64,000 nt of DNA from Armatimonadetes bacterium Uphvl-Ar2 (GCA_002162095.1 CP021424.1:558001-622000); one strand, 5' to 3'; positions 37,279 to 50,373 are shown, counted from the stretch's first letter. Notes: generated by a model not told the origin, from the letters alone. Translations and numbers: made by a program.

Positions 37279-37665
37279 TTACCGCAATGTGGTCGAAAGC
37301 GTATACCCGCCGGTCATTTCTTGGTTGCGAATCACCATCCAATCGCGGAGATTGGCGTCACTAACTCGTACCACTTGGGGTTGGGTTTCGGGGCCTGTGG
37401 CGCAGGCCAGGCCTTCCACTTGACCGTTCTTCACGGTCACGCCTTCCAGCCATACGGCTTCCCCATTAGGGCACACCACTTGCACCGAAACGTATTCGGC
37501 TCGCTCAGGACGGGTGAGATGGCGTTTCAGCTCCGACAGCGAGGGCTTCGCCCGTTCTGTCGTCGCTTCATTTTCCCGCTGGACTTCAACGCTTCGGACA
37601 CTCACACAACCAGCCATCAGACCAGCCACGCCCAGAACGATGAAGGCACCCAACCGCACCTGCAT
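37279..37665 (-). CDS. Small lipoprotein of unknown function
   Basis: ATG 37665 gives 128 residues: a signal with lipobox (LGAFIVLGVAGLMAGC), a charged linker, then a domain with VSVQVVCPNGEAVWLEGVTV. Upstream in-frame ATGs at 37701 and 37689 precede the signal peptide without benefit. It lies between the acetyltransferase and the DCC-family protein on the same strand, with short gaps. I do not recognise the domain. Confidence 0.72.
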   Translation of the reverse strand: MQVRLGAFIVLGVAGLMAGCVSVRSVEVQRENEATTERAKPSLSELKRHLTRPERAEYVSVQVVCPNGEAVWLEGVTVKNGQVEGLACATGPETQPQVVRVSDANLRDWMVIRNQEMTGGYTLSTTLR

Positions 37666-37746
37666 GGCGCATATTCTGGGGTTCTGCATGGGCAAGTTCA
37701 AGCGAACCGGGACCCTCGCACGGCATTTCGGGTCCGTTGTCCCGCG

Positions 37747-38148
37747 TTAGGGTTGGGAATCCACTTCCGGATAGCGTCCATCTAGGCCGCAAGAACTACC
37801 CAAACCCAGTCGCCGACTTATGACATTCCGGTTGCGGGCCACCAGCCGGTAGCCGAGCTCCCACACCCAGATGAAGGGCGGCCACGCAATCCAACCAAGC
37901 CCCCGGTAACCCAAAACTCGCAGCATCTTGAGCACGGCGCGGCCGCCGCCGCTCACCTGCCCTTCTTCGTCAATCCACAGCACCTCGCCCTGGGCGCGCT
38001 GGATCAGGTCGGCACTCCAAACCGGGTGGGTGCAGTTTTGGTACGAGCAGATCACAATTCGCCGCTCGGTGTCCTTGCGGCGCACCCATTGGGCCGTGGC
38101 ATTGCAGATGCCACAGGTGCCATCCCAAATGAGCCAGGGCTGCGCCAT
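37747..38148 (-). CDS. Thiol-disulfide oxidoreductase DCC-family protein (DUF393)
   Basis: 133 residues beginning MAQPWLIWDGTCGICNATAQ. DGTCGIC is the DxxCxxC motif that names the family. The later HPVWSADLIQRAQGEVLWID and GGGRAVLKMLRVLG segments fit the thioredoxin-like fold. A tryptophan-rich hydrophobic patch follows (GLGWIAWPPFIWVWELGYRL). Biochemical roles are poorly defined in the family; membrane-linked redox activity is a guess. Confidence 0.9.
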   Translation of the reverse strand: MAQPWLIWDGTCGICNATAQWVRRKDTERRIVICSYQNCTHPVWSADLIQRAQGEVLWIDEEGQVSGGGRAVLKMLRVLGYRGLGWIAWPPFIWVWELGYRLVARNRNVISRRLGLGSSCGLDGRYPEVDSQP

Positions 38149-38171
38149 TTCTGTTTCTTACCCCTGATCTT

Positions 38172-38912
38172 CTATCGCCGCAGGGCGAGACCCTGTCGCA
38201 CCGTCTCGATCCAGCGGGCCTGTTGGCGTTGGTCCCCGGCGTAGAGGTCCTCGGCTTCAGCCCGTGTGATGGTAAGCCAATGGCGCACCGCACCCGGTCC
38301 GAGACGGCTGAGGACTTCGTCTTCGGCGCGGATCATGACGCCATCCAGCGGGTAGCCGCCAATCGTCGGTCCATCCGGGCCGAGGGTGATGGGCTGGCCA
38401 TCCGGCGGGATTTCAATCGCTCCCGGCACCATGGGGCGGCTGCGCCCGGGCGGCGGGGCTTCAAGTTGCGGGCCCTGCCAGCGGATGCCCACACGGTCGC
38501 TGGTGGCGCTCACGGTCCAGGGTCCGGCCAGGATGGGGCTCGGCCCACCTTCGGGATACGGCACGAAGCGCAAGACCTCCCCCGGCATGTCGCGGGGGGC
38601 AATGATCACCGGTTCCTCCCCCGGCCACGGGGCCACTACAAACCTCGGTGAACCCGAACGCGGCGTGAGTTTGACTTGCCCTTCGGAGACTTCATGGCGC
38701 ACCTGACCGATCACCAGCACGCCGGTTTGCGGCAGCACCACCGAACGCCCGTAGACCTCAAATGCGCTTTCGCCAGGGACCCCAAGGGCCGCCAACAGCG
38801 CCCGCGCATCCGGCGACCACAGCCCGCCCGATGGGAACCCCATCCCGCGCTTGCCCTTCCGCTCCCGGCCGGACACGACCCCCGGCCCCGTGTCCATCAA
38901 TCCCATCGGCAC
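38172..38912 (-). CDS. pxpC: 5-oxoprolinase subunit C-like protein (PxpC/KipA family), short
   Basis: GTG 38912 (or ATG 38906) gives 246 residues, against about 300 in typical relatives. The N terminus GLMDTGPGVVSGRERKGKRG followed by MGFPSGGLWSPDARALLAAL keeps the spacing of the family opening (GxxTTVQDxGR...GxPxGGxxD). WTVSATSDRVGIRWQGPQLE matches the conserved VSxxSDRMGxRLxG block. The gene follows pxpA with a 16-base overlap. With PxpA and PxpB it forms the ATP-dependent 5-oxoprolinase that returns 5-oxoproline to glutamate. The internal shortening could mean divergence. Confidence 0.82.
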   Translation of the reverse strand: MPMGLMDTGPGVVSGRERKGKRGMGFPSGGLWSPDARALLAALGVPGESAFEVYGRSVVLPQTGVLVIGQVRHEVSEGQVKLTPRSGSPRFVVAPWPGEEPVIIAPRDMPGEVLRFVPYPEGGPSPILAGPWTVSATSDRVGIRWQGPQLEAPPPGRSRPMVPGAIEIPPDGQPITLGPDGPTIGGYPLDGVMIRAEDEVLSRLGPGAVRHWLTITRAEAEDLYAGDQRQQARWIETVRQGLALRR

Positions 38913-39580
38913 GCTCGAATCTCATATCCCAGGTCGGCCAAGGCCGCCCGGGTGGCTTGCACACGCTCATCCCAGCCCGCTCGGTCGGTGTGCAGGCACA
39001 GCACCTGCACGTGGGGCGCTACCCGCGCCACCGCTTGGCGCACTTCTTCTTCTGTCTCTAGTTCTGCGCCCTGCTGCCCCCGGGGGATCAGCAGGCCATC
39101 CGGACGCACGCCCCGGTCGGCAAACCCTTCCGCTCGGAACTCCACGCCCGCCTCCCGGGCCACCTGGGCATGCGCATTGTGAGGCGAGCCCAGCAACCCC
39201 AGGCCGGTCTCGGCCAGAAGCCGATGCAACCACTCCGCCGCCGGGTCATCCTGGCCACTCTCGTGATAAAACGCGCCATGCGGCTTCAGGTACTGCGCTC
39301 CCAGGTCGCGCCACCCTTCGCATTGCTCCAAGAGCGACGCCAAAACGTCGCCCCCCACCTCGCGCCAGGGGCGACGGCCAAATCCTTCTCGATCGGGGTA
39401 ACCCGGATGCACCCCTACCGTCAGGCCGCGCTCAAGCACCTCCCGCGCAAACTCTCGGGACTCAATTGGACTCCCCGCATGCGCGCCCGCTCCCACGTTG
39501 ACGCTGGTCACCCACGCCCAGGCTTCCTCGGGCCACGGCAGGCCCTCGCCCGCGTCCACGTTCAGGTCCATCACCTTCAT
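38897..39580 (-). CDS. pxpA: 5-oxoprolinase subunit A (LamB/YcsF family)
   Basis: ATG 39580 overlaps the pxpB stop (ATGA) and gives 227 residues. The LamB/YcsF hallmarks are clear: MDLNVDAGEG, SVNVGAGAHAGSP (family NIACGxHAGDP), VGVHPGYPDREGFGRR and YLKPHGAFYHE. EGFADRGVRPDGLLIPRGQ and VLCLHTDR follow. It is a little shorter than the E. coli protein (244). It acts with PxpB and PxpC in cleavage of 5-oxoproline. Confidence 0.93.
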   Translation of the reverse strand: MKVMDLNVDAGEGLPWPEEAWAWVTSVNVGAGAHAGSPIESREFAREVLERGLTVGVHPGYPDREGFGRRPWREVGGDVLASLLEQCEGWRDLGAQYLKPHGAFYHESGQDDPAAEWLHRLLAETGLGLLGSPHNAHAQVAREAGVEFRAEGFADRGVRPDGLLIPRGQQGAELETEEEVRQAVARVAPHVQVLCLHTDRAGWDERVQATRAALADLGYEIRACRWD

Positions 39581-40161
39581 CCGCTCAGCTCCCACCGCAC
39601 TTCATCGCCCGCTCTCAGCCGGACTTCCTCGGTTGCTTCGTCCACCATCGGCAAAGGGCAAGCTCCCACCAGCCACCAGCCACCGGGGCAAGCCCGGGGA
39701 TACACCCCTACCATCCCCTGCGCCAACGCCACTGAGCCAGCCGGAACCTGCGGGCGCGGGGTCACCCGCCGAGGAATCTCCGCCAGCGGCCCGGCCAAGC
39801 CGGTCATGTAAGGGAATCCGGGCTGAAACCCGATCGCCTCCACCACCAGCGGCGCCTGCATCAGGGCTTCAATGACCCGTTCGCGGGTCCAGCCCACCCG
39901 GGCCGCGACGTCGTCCAGGTCCGGGCCATCCCAGCGGACGGGCAACACCACTTCTCGCCCAGCCGAAGCCCCCAAACCTTCAGGCAACCCACCAGGCAAA
40001 GCCCCGCCATCCTCTAGTTCAACTGCCACCGTACCGAAGGCTTCCCACGCCTCACTTACCCCCGGTTGCAAGGCCAGCCACGCCGCCGCGCCGCGCGGAG
40101 CCCCGACCCACTCCCAGGCACGGTCCCCCAGCGGTTGCCAGTCCGGAATCACTACGCCCAT
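39577..40161 (-). CDS. pxpB: 5-oxoprolinase subunit B (PxpB/KipI family)
   Basis: From ATG 40161 the protein is 194 residues (MGVVIPDWQPLGDRAWEWVG). The KipI family opening, a GD-A motif, is present. It is followed by LPVRWDGPDLDDVAARVGWT (family VxYDGPDLxxVA), EAIGFQPGFPYMTGL and PRPQVPAGSVALAQGMVGVYPRACPGGWWLVG. These are strong signatures. It is first in the pxpBAC operon and divergent from dut, with only 28 bases between starts. A longer in-frame start (40191) would overlap dut. Confidence 0.92.
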   Translation of the reverse strand: MGVVIPDWQPLGDRAWEWVGAPRGAAAWLALQPGVSEAWEAFGTVAVELEDGGALPGGLPEGLGASAGREVVLPVRWDGPDLDDVAARVGWTRERVIEALMQAPLVVEAIGFQPGFPYMTGLAGPLAEIPRRVTPRPQVPAGSVALAQGMVGVYPRACPGGWWLVGACPLPMVDEATEEVRLRAGDEVRWELSG

Positions 40162-40189
40162 CGCCTCGCCTTGAGTATGGTGCAAGTCC

Positions 40190-40613
40190 ATGAGCGATGT
40201 CCCCTCCATCAAGGTGCCGGTGCAACTGGAAGAAGGCGCGACCCTGCCCCAATACCAAACCGCCGGGGCGGCGGGCATGGACGTGACGTGCACCCACGAT
40301 GTGGTGCTGCAACCGGGGGAACGCGCCAGCGTGGGCACGGGCCTGCGGGTCATGATTCCGGAGGGTTACGAGATCCAAGTGCGCCCCCGCAGTGGCCTCG
40401 CCATCCGTCACGGCATCACCATGGTGAACTCGCCGGGCACCATTGATAGCGATTTTCGAGGCGAAATCAAGATTTTGATGATCAATTTGGGGTCGGACGT
40501 CGTCACACTCTCCAAAGGTGAACGCATCGCTCAGTTCGTATTGGCGCCCGTGGTGCGGGCCGAACTAGTGATCACAGACGCCTTGGACGAAACGGAGAGA
40601 GGAACAGGCGGTT

Positions 40614-40633
<20 letters not shown>
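40190..40633 (+). CDS. dut: dUTP diphosphatase (dUTPase)
   Basis: 147 residues, a typical trimeric dUTPase, with the five motifs in order: AGAAGMDV (1), RPRSGLA (2), GTIDSDFRGEI (3, catalytic Asp), GERIAQFVLAPV (4) and RGTGGFGSTGK (5). It hydrolyses dUTP to dUMP, supplying thymidylate synthesis and keeping uracil out of DNA. It overlaps the start of the zinc-ribbon protein gene by 20 bases. Confidence 0.97.
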
Positions 40634-43033
<2,400 letters not shown>

Positions 43034-43139
43034 TCACCGCCGCCAGGATAGGCGATCTAGAGGTGAGCACGCCGTTGAGCCTTCTCTCAGAACGCCTCTA
43101 TTGTAACGGAAGAATTTTGCCCTTCAGGGACCTGCCAAG

Positions 43140-44096
43140 TTAGAAGTTGCCATCCCACTCATTGAGCTCCCGCACCTGCGGGTGATCCCAATTGATGATG
43201 ATGACGGAGTAATCCACTGGCTCTCCGTCCTTCCACCCCGGACGAGATTCCACCACAATCGCCCCGTTCGTCTTCAGGGTGGAGATCAAACTCTTACGTT
43301 CGTACTCGGCCAGTTCCGGTAACTCCTCTCGCAACTTATGCAAGTAAGGCGACACCCACACTTCCGGCTTGTCACCAAAGTGCCGAAGCATGGTGCTGAG
43401 CGCCAACTTGGCGTCGGCATCGTGAATGGTGCGCGGCTCGGAAAACTTGGGTGCCGGCGGGGCGGGTTTTTCCTTGGCCGTAGCCGGAGCAGCTTGTCCG
43501 GTCGTGTTCGTCCGGACCGGGGCCTCGCGCGCTTCTTGGGCCGCCATTTCCTCGCGGCTCATCAGTTTGTATTTGGCCGTCACCAGGTCGGTCAGGTCAA
43601 AGAAACGATCCGGACCCAGGATTTCAAGCAAGTCGCCACTGGTGGCATCCTTGAAGGCACTCACCAGCACTTCGCGCCCCTGCGACACCACGTGCTTGAT
43701 GACCGGAATGTAATCCCGATCACCCGCGACGATCACAAAGTAGGCAATGTCGGCCCGCACGTACAGGGTGTGCATTGCGTCAATGCAGAGCTGCATGTCC
43801 GCCGCATTCTTATGCTCAGTGCCCAGCACGTTGCGGGTGTCAAATCCCAGCAGATAGAGCTGGTTTTGCACCGTGTCGGGCAACCGCTCGAAGTCGCCGT
43901 ACGCAAAGAGAATGATAGCGTCGTGGTCAAAGCGCTCCTTCACGCCCAACTTGAGCGCACGGAGGGTTTCCACCATCGCCGAGACGGCATCCTCGCCCGG
44001 CTTCAGTCGCCGCTTGAGAAAGTAGTAGACATTCTCCAGGTCCACAAAAATCGCCGTTCTCGGGGGCGATGCGAAGCTCGGCGATGTGAAGTGCAT
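43140..44096 (-). CDS. NYN-domain (PIN-like) RNase-type protein
   Basis: 318 residues. The first 160 form a LabA/NYN domain: RTAIFVDLENVYYFLKRRLK holds the first acidic site (Asp19) and the Asn motif. NAADMQLCIDAMHTLYVRAD and YFVIVAGDRDYIPVIKHVVS hold the other conserved aspartates of this metal-dependent nuclease fold. A Pro/Ala linker leads to a C-terminal winged-helix-like segment (KLALSTMLRHFGDKPEVWVS...KSLISTLKTNGAIVV) that resembles OST-HTH RNA-binding modules. Probable RNA processing or decay; the target is unknown. Confidence 0.88.
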   Translation of the reverse strand: MHFTSPSFASPPRTAIFVDLENVYYFLKRRLKPGEDAVSAMVETLRALKLGVKERFDHDAIILFAYGDFERLPDTVQNQLYLLGFDTRNVLGTEHKNAADMQLCIDAMHTLYVRADIAYFVIVAGDRDYIPVIKHVVSQGREVLVSAFKDATSGDLLEILGPDRFFDLTDLVTAKYKLMSREEMAAQEAREAPVRTNTTGQAAPATAKEKPAPPAPKFSEPRTIHDADAKLALSTMLRHFGDKPEVWVSPYLHKLREELPELAEYERKSLISTLKTNGAIVVESRPGWKDGEPVDYSVIIINWDHPQVRELNEWDGNF

Positions 44097-44115
44097 GGAG
44101 TTACTCTACCGGCCC

Positions 44116-45333
44116 TTACTCCACCGGCAACGTGTGGCCCATCTTGTCGCGCTTGGTGTCCAGATACTTGCGATTCTCGTCGCGGTGCCCGGCCACCATC
44201 GACACGGTTTCGGTGATTTCCAGCCCGAATCCTTCGAGGCCAATGCGCTTCGAGGGGTTGTTGGTCATCAAGCGCATCTTGCGGATGCCAAGTTCATGCA
44301 GCACTTGCGCCCCCAGCCCGTAATCCCGCAAGTCCGCCTTGAATCCCAGCGCCTCATTGGCCTGCACGGTGTCCAGGCCCTTGTCTTGCAGTTCGTAGGC
44401 GCGCAGCTTGTTCAGGATGCCGATGCCGCGCCCTTCTTGCGCCACGTACAGCACGCAGCCGTGCCCAGCTTCCTCAATCGTCTCCAGCGCTAGCGCCAAT
44501 TGGTCGCCGCAGTCGCAACGCAGGCTGCCCATGATGTCGCCGGTCAGGCAACTGCTGTGCACGCGCACGAGGGTCGGCTCACCGTTGGTCAGGTCGCCCT
44601 TGGTGATGGCCAAATACGGCTCATGGTCTACCTTGGCTTCGTAAGCGTAGAGCGTGAAGTGGCCGTAGCGGGTCGGGAAGTCAATCGGCCCTGCCACGCG
44701 CTCCACCAGCCGCTCCGTCTTGCGGCGATACGCGATGAGATCGCTGATGGTGAGAATCTTGAGGCCGTGGTGCTCGGCGTACGGGATCAGACCGTCCATG
44801 CGGAGCATTTCGCCATCGTCGCCAATGATCTCCACGCCCACCGCCACCGGCGCGTAGCCCGCCAGCACGCACAGGTCCACGCTGGCTTCGGTGTGGCCAC
44901 TGCGGCGCAGCACGCCACCCTCTTCGGCGCGGAGCGGAATCACGTGCCCCGGACGCATCAAGTGTTCGGAAGTGGCCTGCGGGTCGCAGAAGACGTTGAC
45001 CGTCTTGGCGCGGTCACCGGCGCTCACGCCCGTCGTGGTGCCAAAGCGGGCGTCCACCGTCTCGGCCATGGCGGTACCGAGGCGGGCGGTGTTCTGCTTG
45101 GTCATCATCGGGATGCCCAGTTGCTGCAGGCGCTCCGGCGTGGTGCTGATGAAAGGCACCCCACGCCCGTGGGTGATCATGAAGTTCATGGCTTCGGGCG
45201 TGCAGTGCTCCCCGGCCATGATCAGGTCCCCTTCGTTTTCGCGGTCGGGGTCGTCCACCACGATGATCATCCGTCCCGCCCGGATCTCGGCCAAGGCTTC
45301 TTCCACGGTCGCGAAGACGGCAGTGGTACTCAT
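44116..45333 (-). CDS. ribBA: Bifunctional 3,4-dihydroxy-2-butanone-4-phosphate synthase / GTP cyclohydrolase II
   Basis: ATG 45333 gives 405 residues. The N-terminal RibB domain has VVDDPDRENEGDLIMAGEHC, SAGDRAKT and the catalytic-site segment RRSGHTEASVDLCVLAG. The C-terminal RibA domain has VRVHSSCLTGDIMGSLRCDC with the three zinc cysteines, VLYVAQEGRGIGILNKLRAY and the MTNNPSKRIGLEGFGLEI end. Both committed steps of riboflavin synthesis are supplied. No other rib genes are in the window, and I found no FMN riboswitch before it. Confidence 0.97.
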   Translation of the reverse strand: MSTTAVFATVEEALAEIRAGRMIIVVDDPDRENEGDLIMAGEHCTPEAMNFMITHGRGVPFISTTPERLQQLGIPMMTKQNTARLGTAMAETVDARFGTTTGVSAGDRAKTVNVFCDPQATSEHLMRPGHVIPLRAEEGGVLRRSGHTEASVDLCVLAGYAPVAVGVEIIGDDGEMLRMDGLIPYAEHHGLKILTISDLIAYRRKTERLVERVAGPIDFPTRYGHFTLYAYEAKVDHEPYLAITKGDLTNGEPTLVRVHSSCLTGDIMGSLRCDCGDQLALALETIEEAGHGCVLYVAQEGRGIGILNKLRAYELQDKGLDTVQANEALGFKADLRDYGLGAQVLHELGIRKMRLMTNNPSKRIGLEGFGLEITETVSMVAGHRDENRKYLDTKRDKMGHTLPVE

Positions 45334-45405
45334 ATATTCGATTCTACGGTGGCGAGCCGGGGCCACGTCGGTCCTCCCCCGACTTTTGCCGCTCGTGGTT
45401 TGTCG

Positions 45406-45417
45406 GTATCGCGATAC
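45406..45417. promoter_or_regulatory. Twelve-base perfect palindrome between divergent ribBA and M60 peptidase genes
   Basis: GTATCGCGATAC is self-complementary and sits in the 126-base divergent intergenic region (45334-45459), which holds no gene. It could be an operator for either side. It could also be chance. Confidence 0.3.
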
Positions 45418-45459
45418 GAAACAAAGAGCAACGCCGGTTCGTTCGGGTTCAATAGAACC

Positions 45460-47556
45460 ATGCTTTCTTTGGCCCTGGCCCTGCTCACCCAGACCGTATC
45501 CCCCAACCTCACCGAAGGTGTGCAGCGGCTCCCGCTCACGGGCACCCCGGGCACGGTGGCGTGCGTGGGTCCGGGTTCATTCCCGGTGGTGACAGCTCGA
45601 GTGGACGGAGGACGCCTGCCCCTGCTGGCAGCCAGCAACGCGGGCGGGGCGCGGGTGGCGATTTTTGCCCACGGCGGCTACCTGGGCTTGCCCGAAAACG
45701 GGGACACGCGGCGGCTCGTCCGCAACCTGGTGCAATGGATGGCCAGCGGCCGCCCGCAGGCCCGGCTGGTGTGCATCCGCCAGGATGCGGTGGCGGGTTT
45801 GGCCCAGTCCCTCGCCTTGCCGGTGGAAAAGCGTAACCAACTCGGCACCCTCGACCCTCGCCGCGACATCTTAGTGCTGGATGCCCACGCGGTCAGCGAA
45901 GGAGATGTCCCCGCCCTCAAGGCCTTCCTCAAGGCCGGAGGAGCCTGGCTCACTGCAAGCACCGGCTGGGGTTGGGAGCAAATCAACCGCAAGACGGTCA
46001 TCCACATGCCCGCCCAGGCCGCGCTGGCTGAAGTCGGCCTCGCCATCGGGCCGAGCACCATCGACGCCGACCAGAACGGCATGGTGGTGATCCAGCCTTC
46101 GCTCCCCTTGCACGCCGCTTACCAGGCCTGGGACGAACTGAACGGTGACCAAGCCGGCCCGGCAAGTGTGGTGCTGCTAGACGGTCTGCGAAGTGTGCGG
46201 CCCGACCATCCGCTGGTCAAAGAACTCCGCCGCCGCGACCAAACCGCTCCTGCCCTCCGCATCGGCCCGGACGCCAAGCTCCCGGCTCGCCAGGGCCTCG
46301 ACCGGGTGCGCGCGCACCTGCACAACGAGAGCTGGCGCGGCCTCCCTGCCGACCAGGTGCAGGCCCACCCCAGCGCGAGCCTGTACCCGGGCCAAGCCAC
46401 CGGTACGGCTCCCGCTTCGGCGACCCGCACGTTGCAGGGCCAGGCGGGCTGGAACAGCACCGGGCTCTACGCCAACGCAGGCGTGCCCATCACGGTGCAG
46501 TTTGCCAGTGCCGCCGCCGCGCAGGGCTGGCGCATCCGCATCGGTAGCCACTCCGACCAGGTGTGGCACCACAATCCGTGGAGCCGGTTCCCCCAGATTG
46601 ACGCCGAGTGGCCGGTGACCGGCGAGCGCACCACCGTGGCCAGCGCTTTTGGCGGCCTCATCTACTTGGTGCGCGACGAAGCCCCCACCAGTGCCGTGCG
46701 GGTCACCATTCGGGGCGCGCATGAGGCTCCGCACTTCAAGCGTGGCGTGACCACCGCCAACGAGTGGAAGCAGAATCGCGCCGCCCCCGGCCCCTGGGCC
46801 GAGATTGAAGGGGACCGCGTGATCGTCACGGTGCCAAGTTCTTCCGTTCGCAATTTGGAAAACCCCGAGGCCGTGGCCAAGCTGTGGGACGAAGTGGCCG
46901 ACCACTGCGCCGACCTGGTGGGCTGGGCGCACCCCCGCGCCCGCAAGGAACGGTTCGTGGCGGACACCCAGATCAGCGCGGGCTATATGCACGCTGGCTA
47001 CCCGATCATGACCCACCTGGACGTGGCCGACATGGTGGTGAGCGTGGCGGCTCTAATGAAGGATGGCAGTTGGGGCCACTATCACGAGATCGGCCACAAC
47101 CACCAGGACGACATGTGGACGTTTGAGGGCACCGTCGAGGTCACGGTGAACCTGTTCACCCTCTACGTCTACGACAAATTGAACAAGGCCCGCCCGGCCG
47201 ACCGCGCCTTTGATGACGCCAGCAACCTCAAGCGGTGGAAGGAGTTCAAAGCCAACAACCCGAGCCACGACAAGTGGAAGGGCGACGCCTTTTTGGCGCT
47301 GGTGATGTACACGCAGATGCAGAACGCCTTCGGGTGGGAGCCTTACAAGAAGGTGTTCCGCGAGTACGATGCGCTGCCGCAGAATGAGCGCCCCCGCAGC
47401 CAGCAGGATCGCCGCGACCAGTGGATGATCCGCATGAGCCGCGCCGTCGGGCGGAACCTGGGGCCGTTCTTCGAGGCGTGGCACATGCCCATCACGCCGG
47501 AAGCTAAGGCGCAGGTCGCCAACCTGCCCCGCTGGATGCCCAACGGCATGGACTAG
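45460..47556 (+). CDS. Secreted M60-family (enhancin-like) metallopeptidase
   Basis: ATG 45460 gives 698 residues with a short signal (MLSLALALLTQTVSP). The long open frame further upstream is antisense to ribBA. The N-terminal third resembles a glutamine-amidotransferase-like or Rossmann region (VAIFAHGGYLGLPENGDTRR). The rest is a peptidase M60 domain with GHYHEIGHNHQDDMWTFEGT: gluzincin HExxH at His542-Glu543 and His546, with the third ligand Glu shortly after. An AFGWEPYKKVFREYD stretch follows. M60 enzymes cut glycoproteins and mucins; here it is a probable exported glycopeptidase. Confidence 0.88.
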   Translation: MLSLALALLTQTVSPNLTEGVQRLPLTGTPGTVACVGPGSFPVVTARVDGGRLPLLAASNAGGARVAIFAHGGYLGLPENGDTRRLVRNLVQWMASGRPQARLVCIRQDAVAGLAQSLALPVEKRNQLGTLDPRRDILVLDAHAVSEGDVPALKAFLKAGGAWLTASTGWGWEQINRKTVIHMPAQAALAEVGLAIGPSTIDADQNGMVVIQPSLPLHAAYQAWDELNGDQAGPASVVLLDGLRSVRPDHPLVKELRRRDQTAPALRIGPDAKLPARQGLDRVRAHLHNESWRGLPADQVQAHPSASLYPGQATGTAPASATRTLQGQAGWNSTGLYANAGVPITVQFASAAAAQGWRIRIGSHSDQVWHHNPWSRFPQIDAEWPVTGERTTVASAFGGLIYLVRDEAPTSAVRVTIRGAHEAPHFKRGVTTANEWKQNRAAPGPWAEIEGDRVIVTVPSSSVRNLENPEAVAKLWDEVADHCADLVGWAHPRARKERFVADTQISAGYMHAGYPIMTHLDVADMVVSVAALMKDGSWGHYHEIGHNHQDDMWTFEGTVEVTVNLFTLYVYDKLNKARPADRAFDDASNLKRWKEFKANNPSHDKWKGDAFLALVMYTQMQNAFGWEPYKKVFREYDALPQNERPRSQQDRRDQWMIRMSRAVGRNLGPFFEAWHMPITPEAKAQVANLPRWMPNGMD

Positions 47557-47873
47557 CTGGGATCGGCTGGCACATTCACCTTCTCATCGCTTCCGTTCTG
47601 AAGATTCGACTTCTTGAGCGATGAGAGGGTGAATCCCAGCCAGATCAGGTTGCCAACGAGGACCAGTCCGAGAACGATTGCGAAGGCGACAAGTTGTTGC
47701 TCAGATTGGCGTAGCTGCGCCACTGCGGACAGACCCAAAGCAAAGAAAAGAAACACAACGGGGACCGCATTGAGCTTTCCGAGCCCCAACCCGACGTTGG
47801 CAGCGGCAATCGCAGTACATAGGAAGAGCAATGTCCGCACCATGAACTCTGTACTTGTAACCAGTTCCCACAT
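47553..47873 (-). CDS. Small three-helix membrane protein, function unknown
   Basis: ATG 47873 has GAGG six bases upstream and gives 106 residues with three hydrophobic segments (MVRTLLFLCTAIAAANVGLG; AVPVVFLFFALGLSAVAQL; LVAFAIVLGLVLVGNLIWLG) and a polar tail. A TTG at 47885 would add four residues. The stop overlaps that of the M60 peptidase by four bases (convergent). It is of lower GC than its neighbours. I do not recognise a family. Confidence 0.7.
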   Translation of the reverse strand: MWELVTSTEFMVRTLLFLCTAIAAANVGLGLGKLNAVPVVFLFFALGLSAVAQLRQSEQQLVAFAIVLGLVLVGNLIWLGFTLSSLKKSNLQNGSDEKVNVPADPS

Positions 47874-47901
47874 TACAGCCCTCAATTCCTCTCTCAGTAT
47901 C

Positions 47902-49683
<1,782 letters not shown>

Positions 49684-49747
49684 CCGCGGGCGATCTCGCT
49701 CGTTACACCTTGCAGTTGTTAAGATTTGGACAATTTTTGCCCGGAGC

Positions 49748-49778
49748 TTGACAAAGAGAGAGAGAGAGAGAATATAGC
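49748..49778 (+). promoter_or_regulatory. Promoter-like element whose spacer is an (AG)8 tract
   Basis: TTGACA, a perfect -35, lies at 49748-49753. It is followed by an uninterrupted (AG)8 at 49755-49770 and then TATAGC at 49773-49778 (19-base spacing). The ATG of the next gene is only four bases later (49783). The tract is also purine-rich enough to act as a ribosome site 12 bases from the ATG. A change in AG copy number would alter either promoter spacing or ribosome site position. Confidence 0.5.
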
Positions 49779-49782
49779 CCTC

Positions 49783-50343
49783 ATGAACCTGAAGTGGACC
49801 GCTCTGGCCGCTATGGCCCTCTTGACTCCGTCCGCCTTTGCTCAGCAAGGATTTGGCTGGGTTGTGACGCGAGAGTATCAAGAGCAATGGCAACAGTGGC
49901 TTATAACTGATACTTGGCTGAACAATGCGGCAGAACCTCTGATGTTCTTTCAGCGGGTTAGCCCTACGCCTCCGCACTCAGGCACCAACGGAGTTACGGG
50001 TTCCCAATACACGCTGTGTCCATGGACCGCGCAGTTTCCATTTCCCTACGCCCAGTCATACAGCCATTCATGGCAGATTCCCGAGCAGGTAGAGCTTTTC
50101 AACGACGATACTGGAGAGAGCGGGCCGGCACCCGTTCCGTTGCACATCCAGCCCTACAGCAAGGTAATTGCGCAGGATCGCTTTTACAAGAAGTGGGGCT
50201 ATGAAACTTGGTTCTACAAGGAAGGAAGAGGAACTCAAGTTGAAGGAAATCCGGTGCCGCCGACAGATCCGGGCCCTCACACGCGTGAGGTGTTGATCAA
50301 GGACCCATTCCAGATGCGCATCCAAATCGTTCCACTCCAGTAG
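49783..50343 (+). CDS. Secreted protein of unknown family (paralogue of the 51599-52165 product)
   Basis: ATG 49783 gives 186 residues with a signal peptide (MNLKWTALAAMALLTPSAFA-QQ). The mature part begins GFGWVVTREYQEQWQQW and holds NGVTGSQYTLCPW, a single-Cys motif. It ends DPGPHTREVLIKDPFQMRIQ-IVPLQ. The product at 51599-52165 shares all of these: PYGWQV, SNQVTGSKFQGCPW, LGPHRREI and QMRYKITPL. The family is therefore real, but I cannot connect it to a known one. Base composition is clearly lower in GC than pyrG and ppk on either side. Confidence 0.75.
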   Translation: MNLKWTALAAMALLTPSAFAQQGFGWVVTREYQEQWQQWLITDTWLNNAAEPLMFFQRVSPTPPHSGTNGVTGSQYTLCPWTAQFPFPYAQSYSHSWQIPEQVELFNDDTGESGPAPVPLHIQPYSKVIAQDRFYKKWGYETWFYKEGRGTQVEGNPVPPTDPGPHTREVLIKDPFQMRIQIVPLQ

Positions 50344-50373
50344 GCATTTCCTTAGGTTCGCGGGTATAGAATA

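Noticed and set aside
45334-45459. FMN riboswitch before ribBA
   Set aside because: The 126-base region lacks the conserved RFN blocks (AGGGGCGGGG-type and GGTGNNANTCCN-type segments); only a short palindrome is visible.
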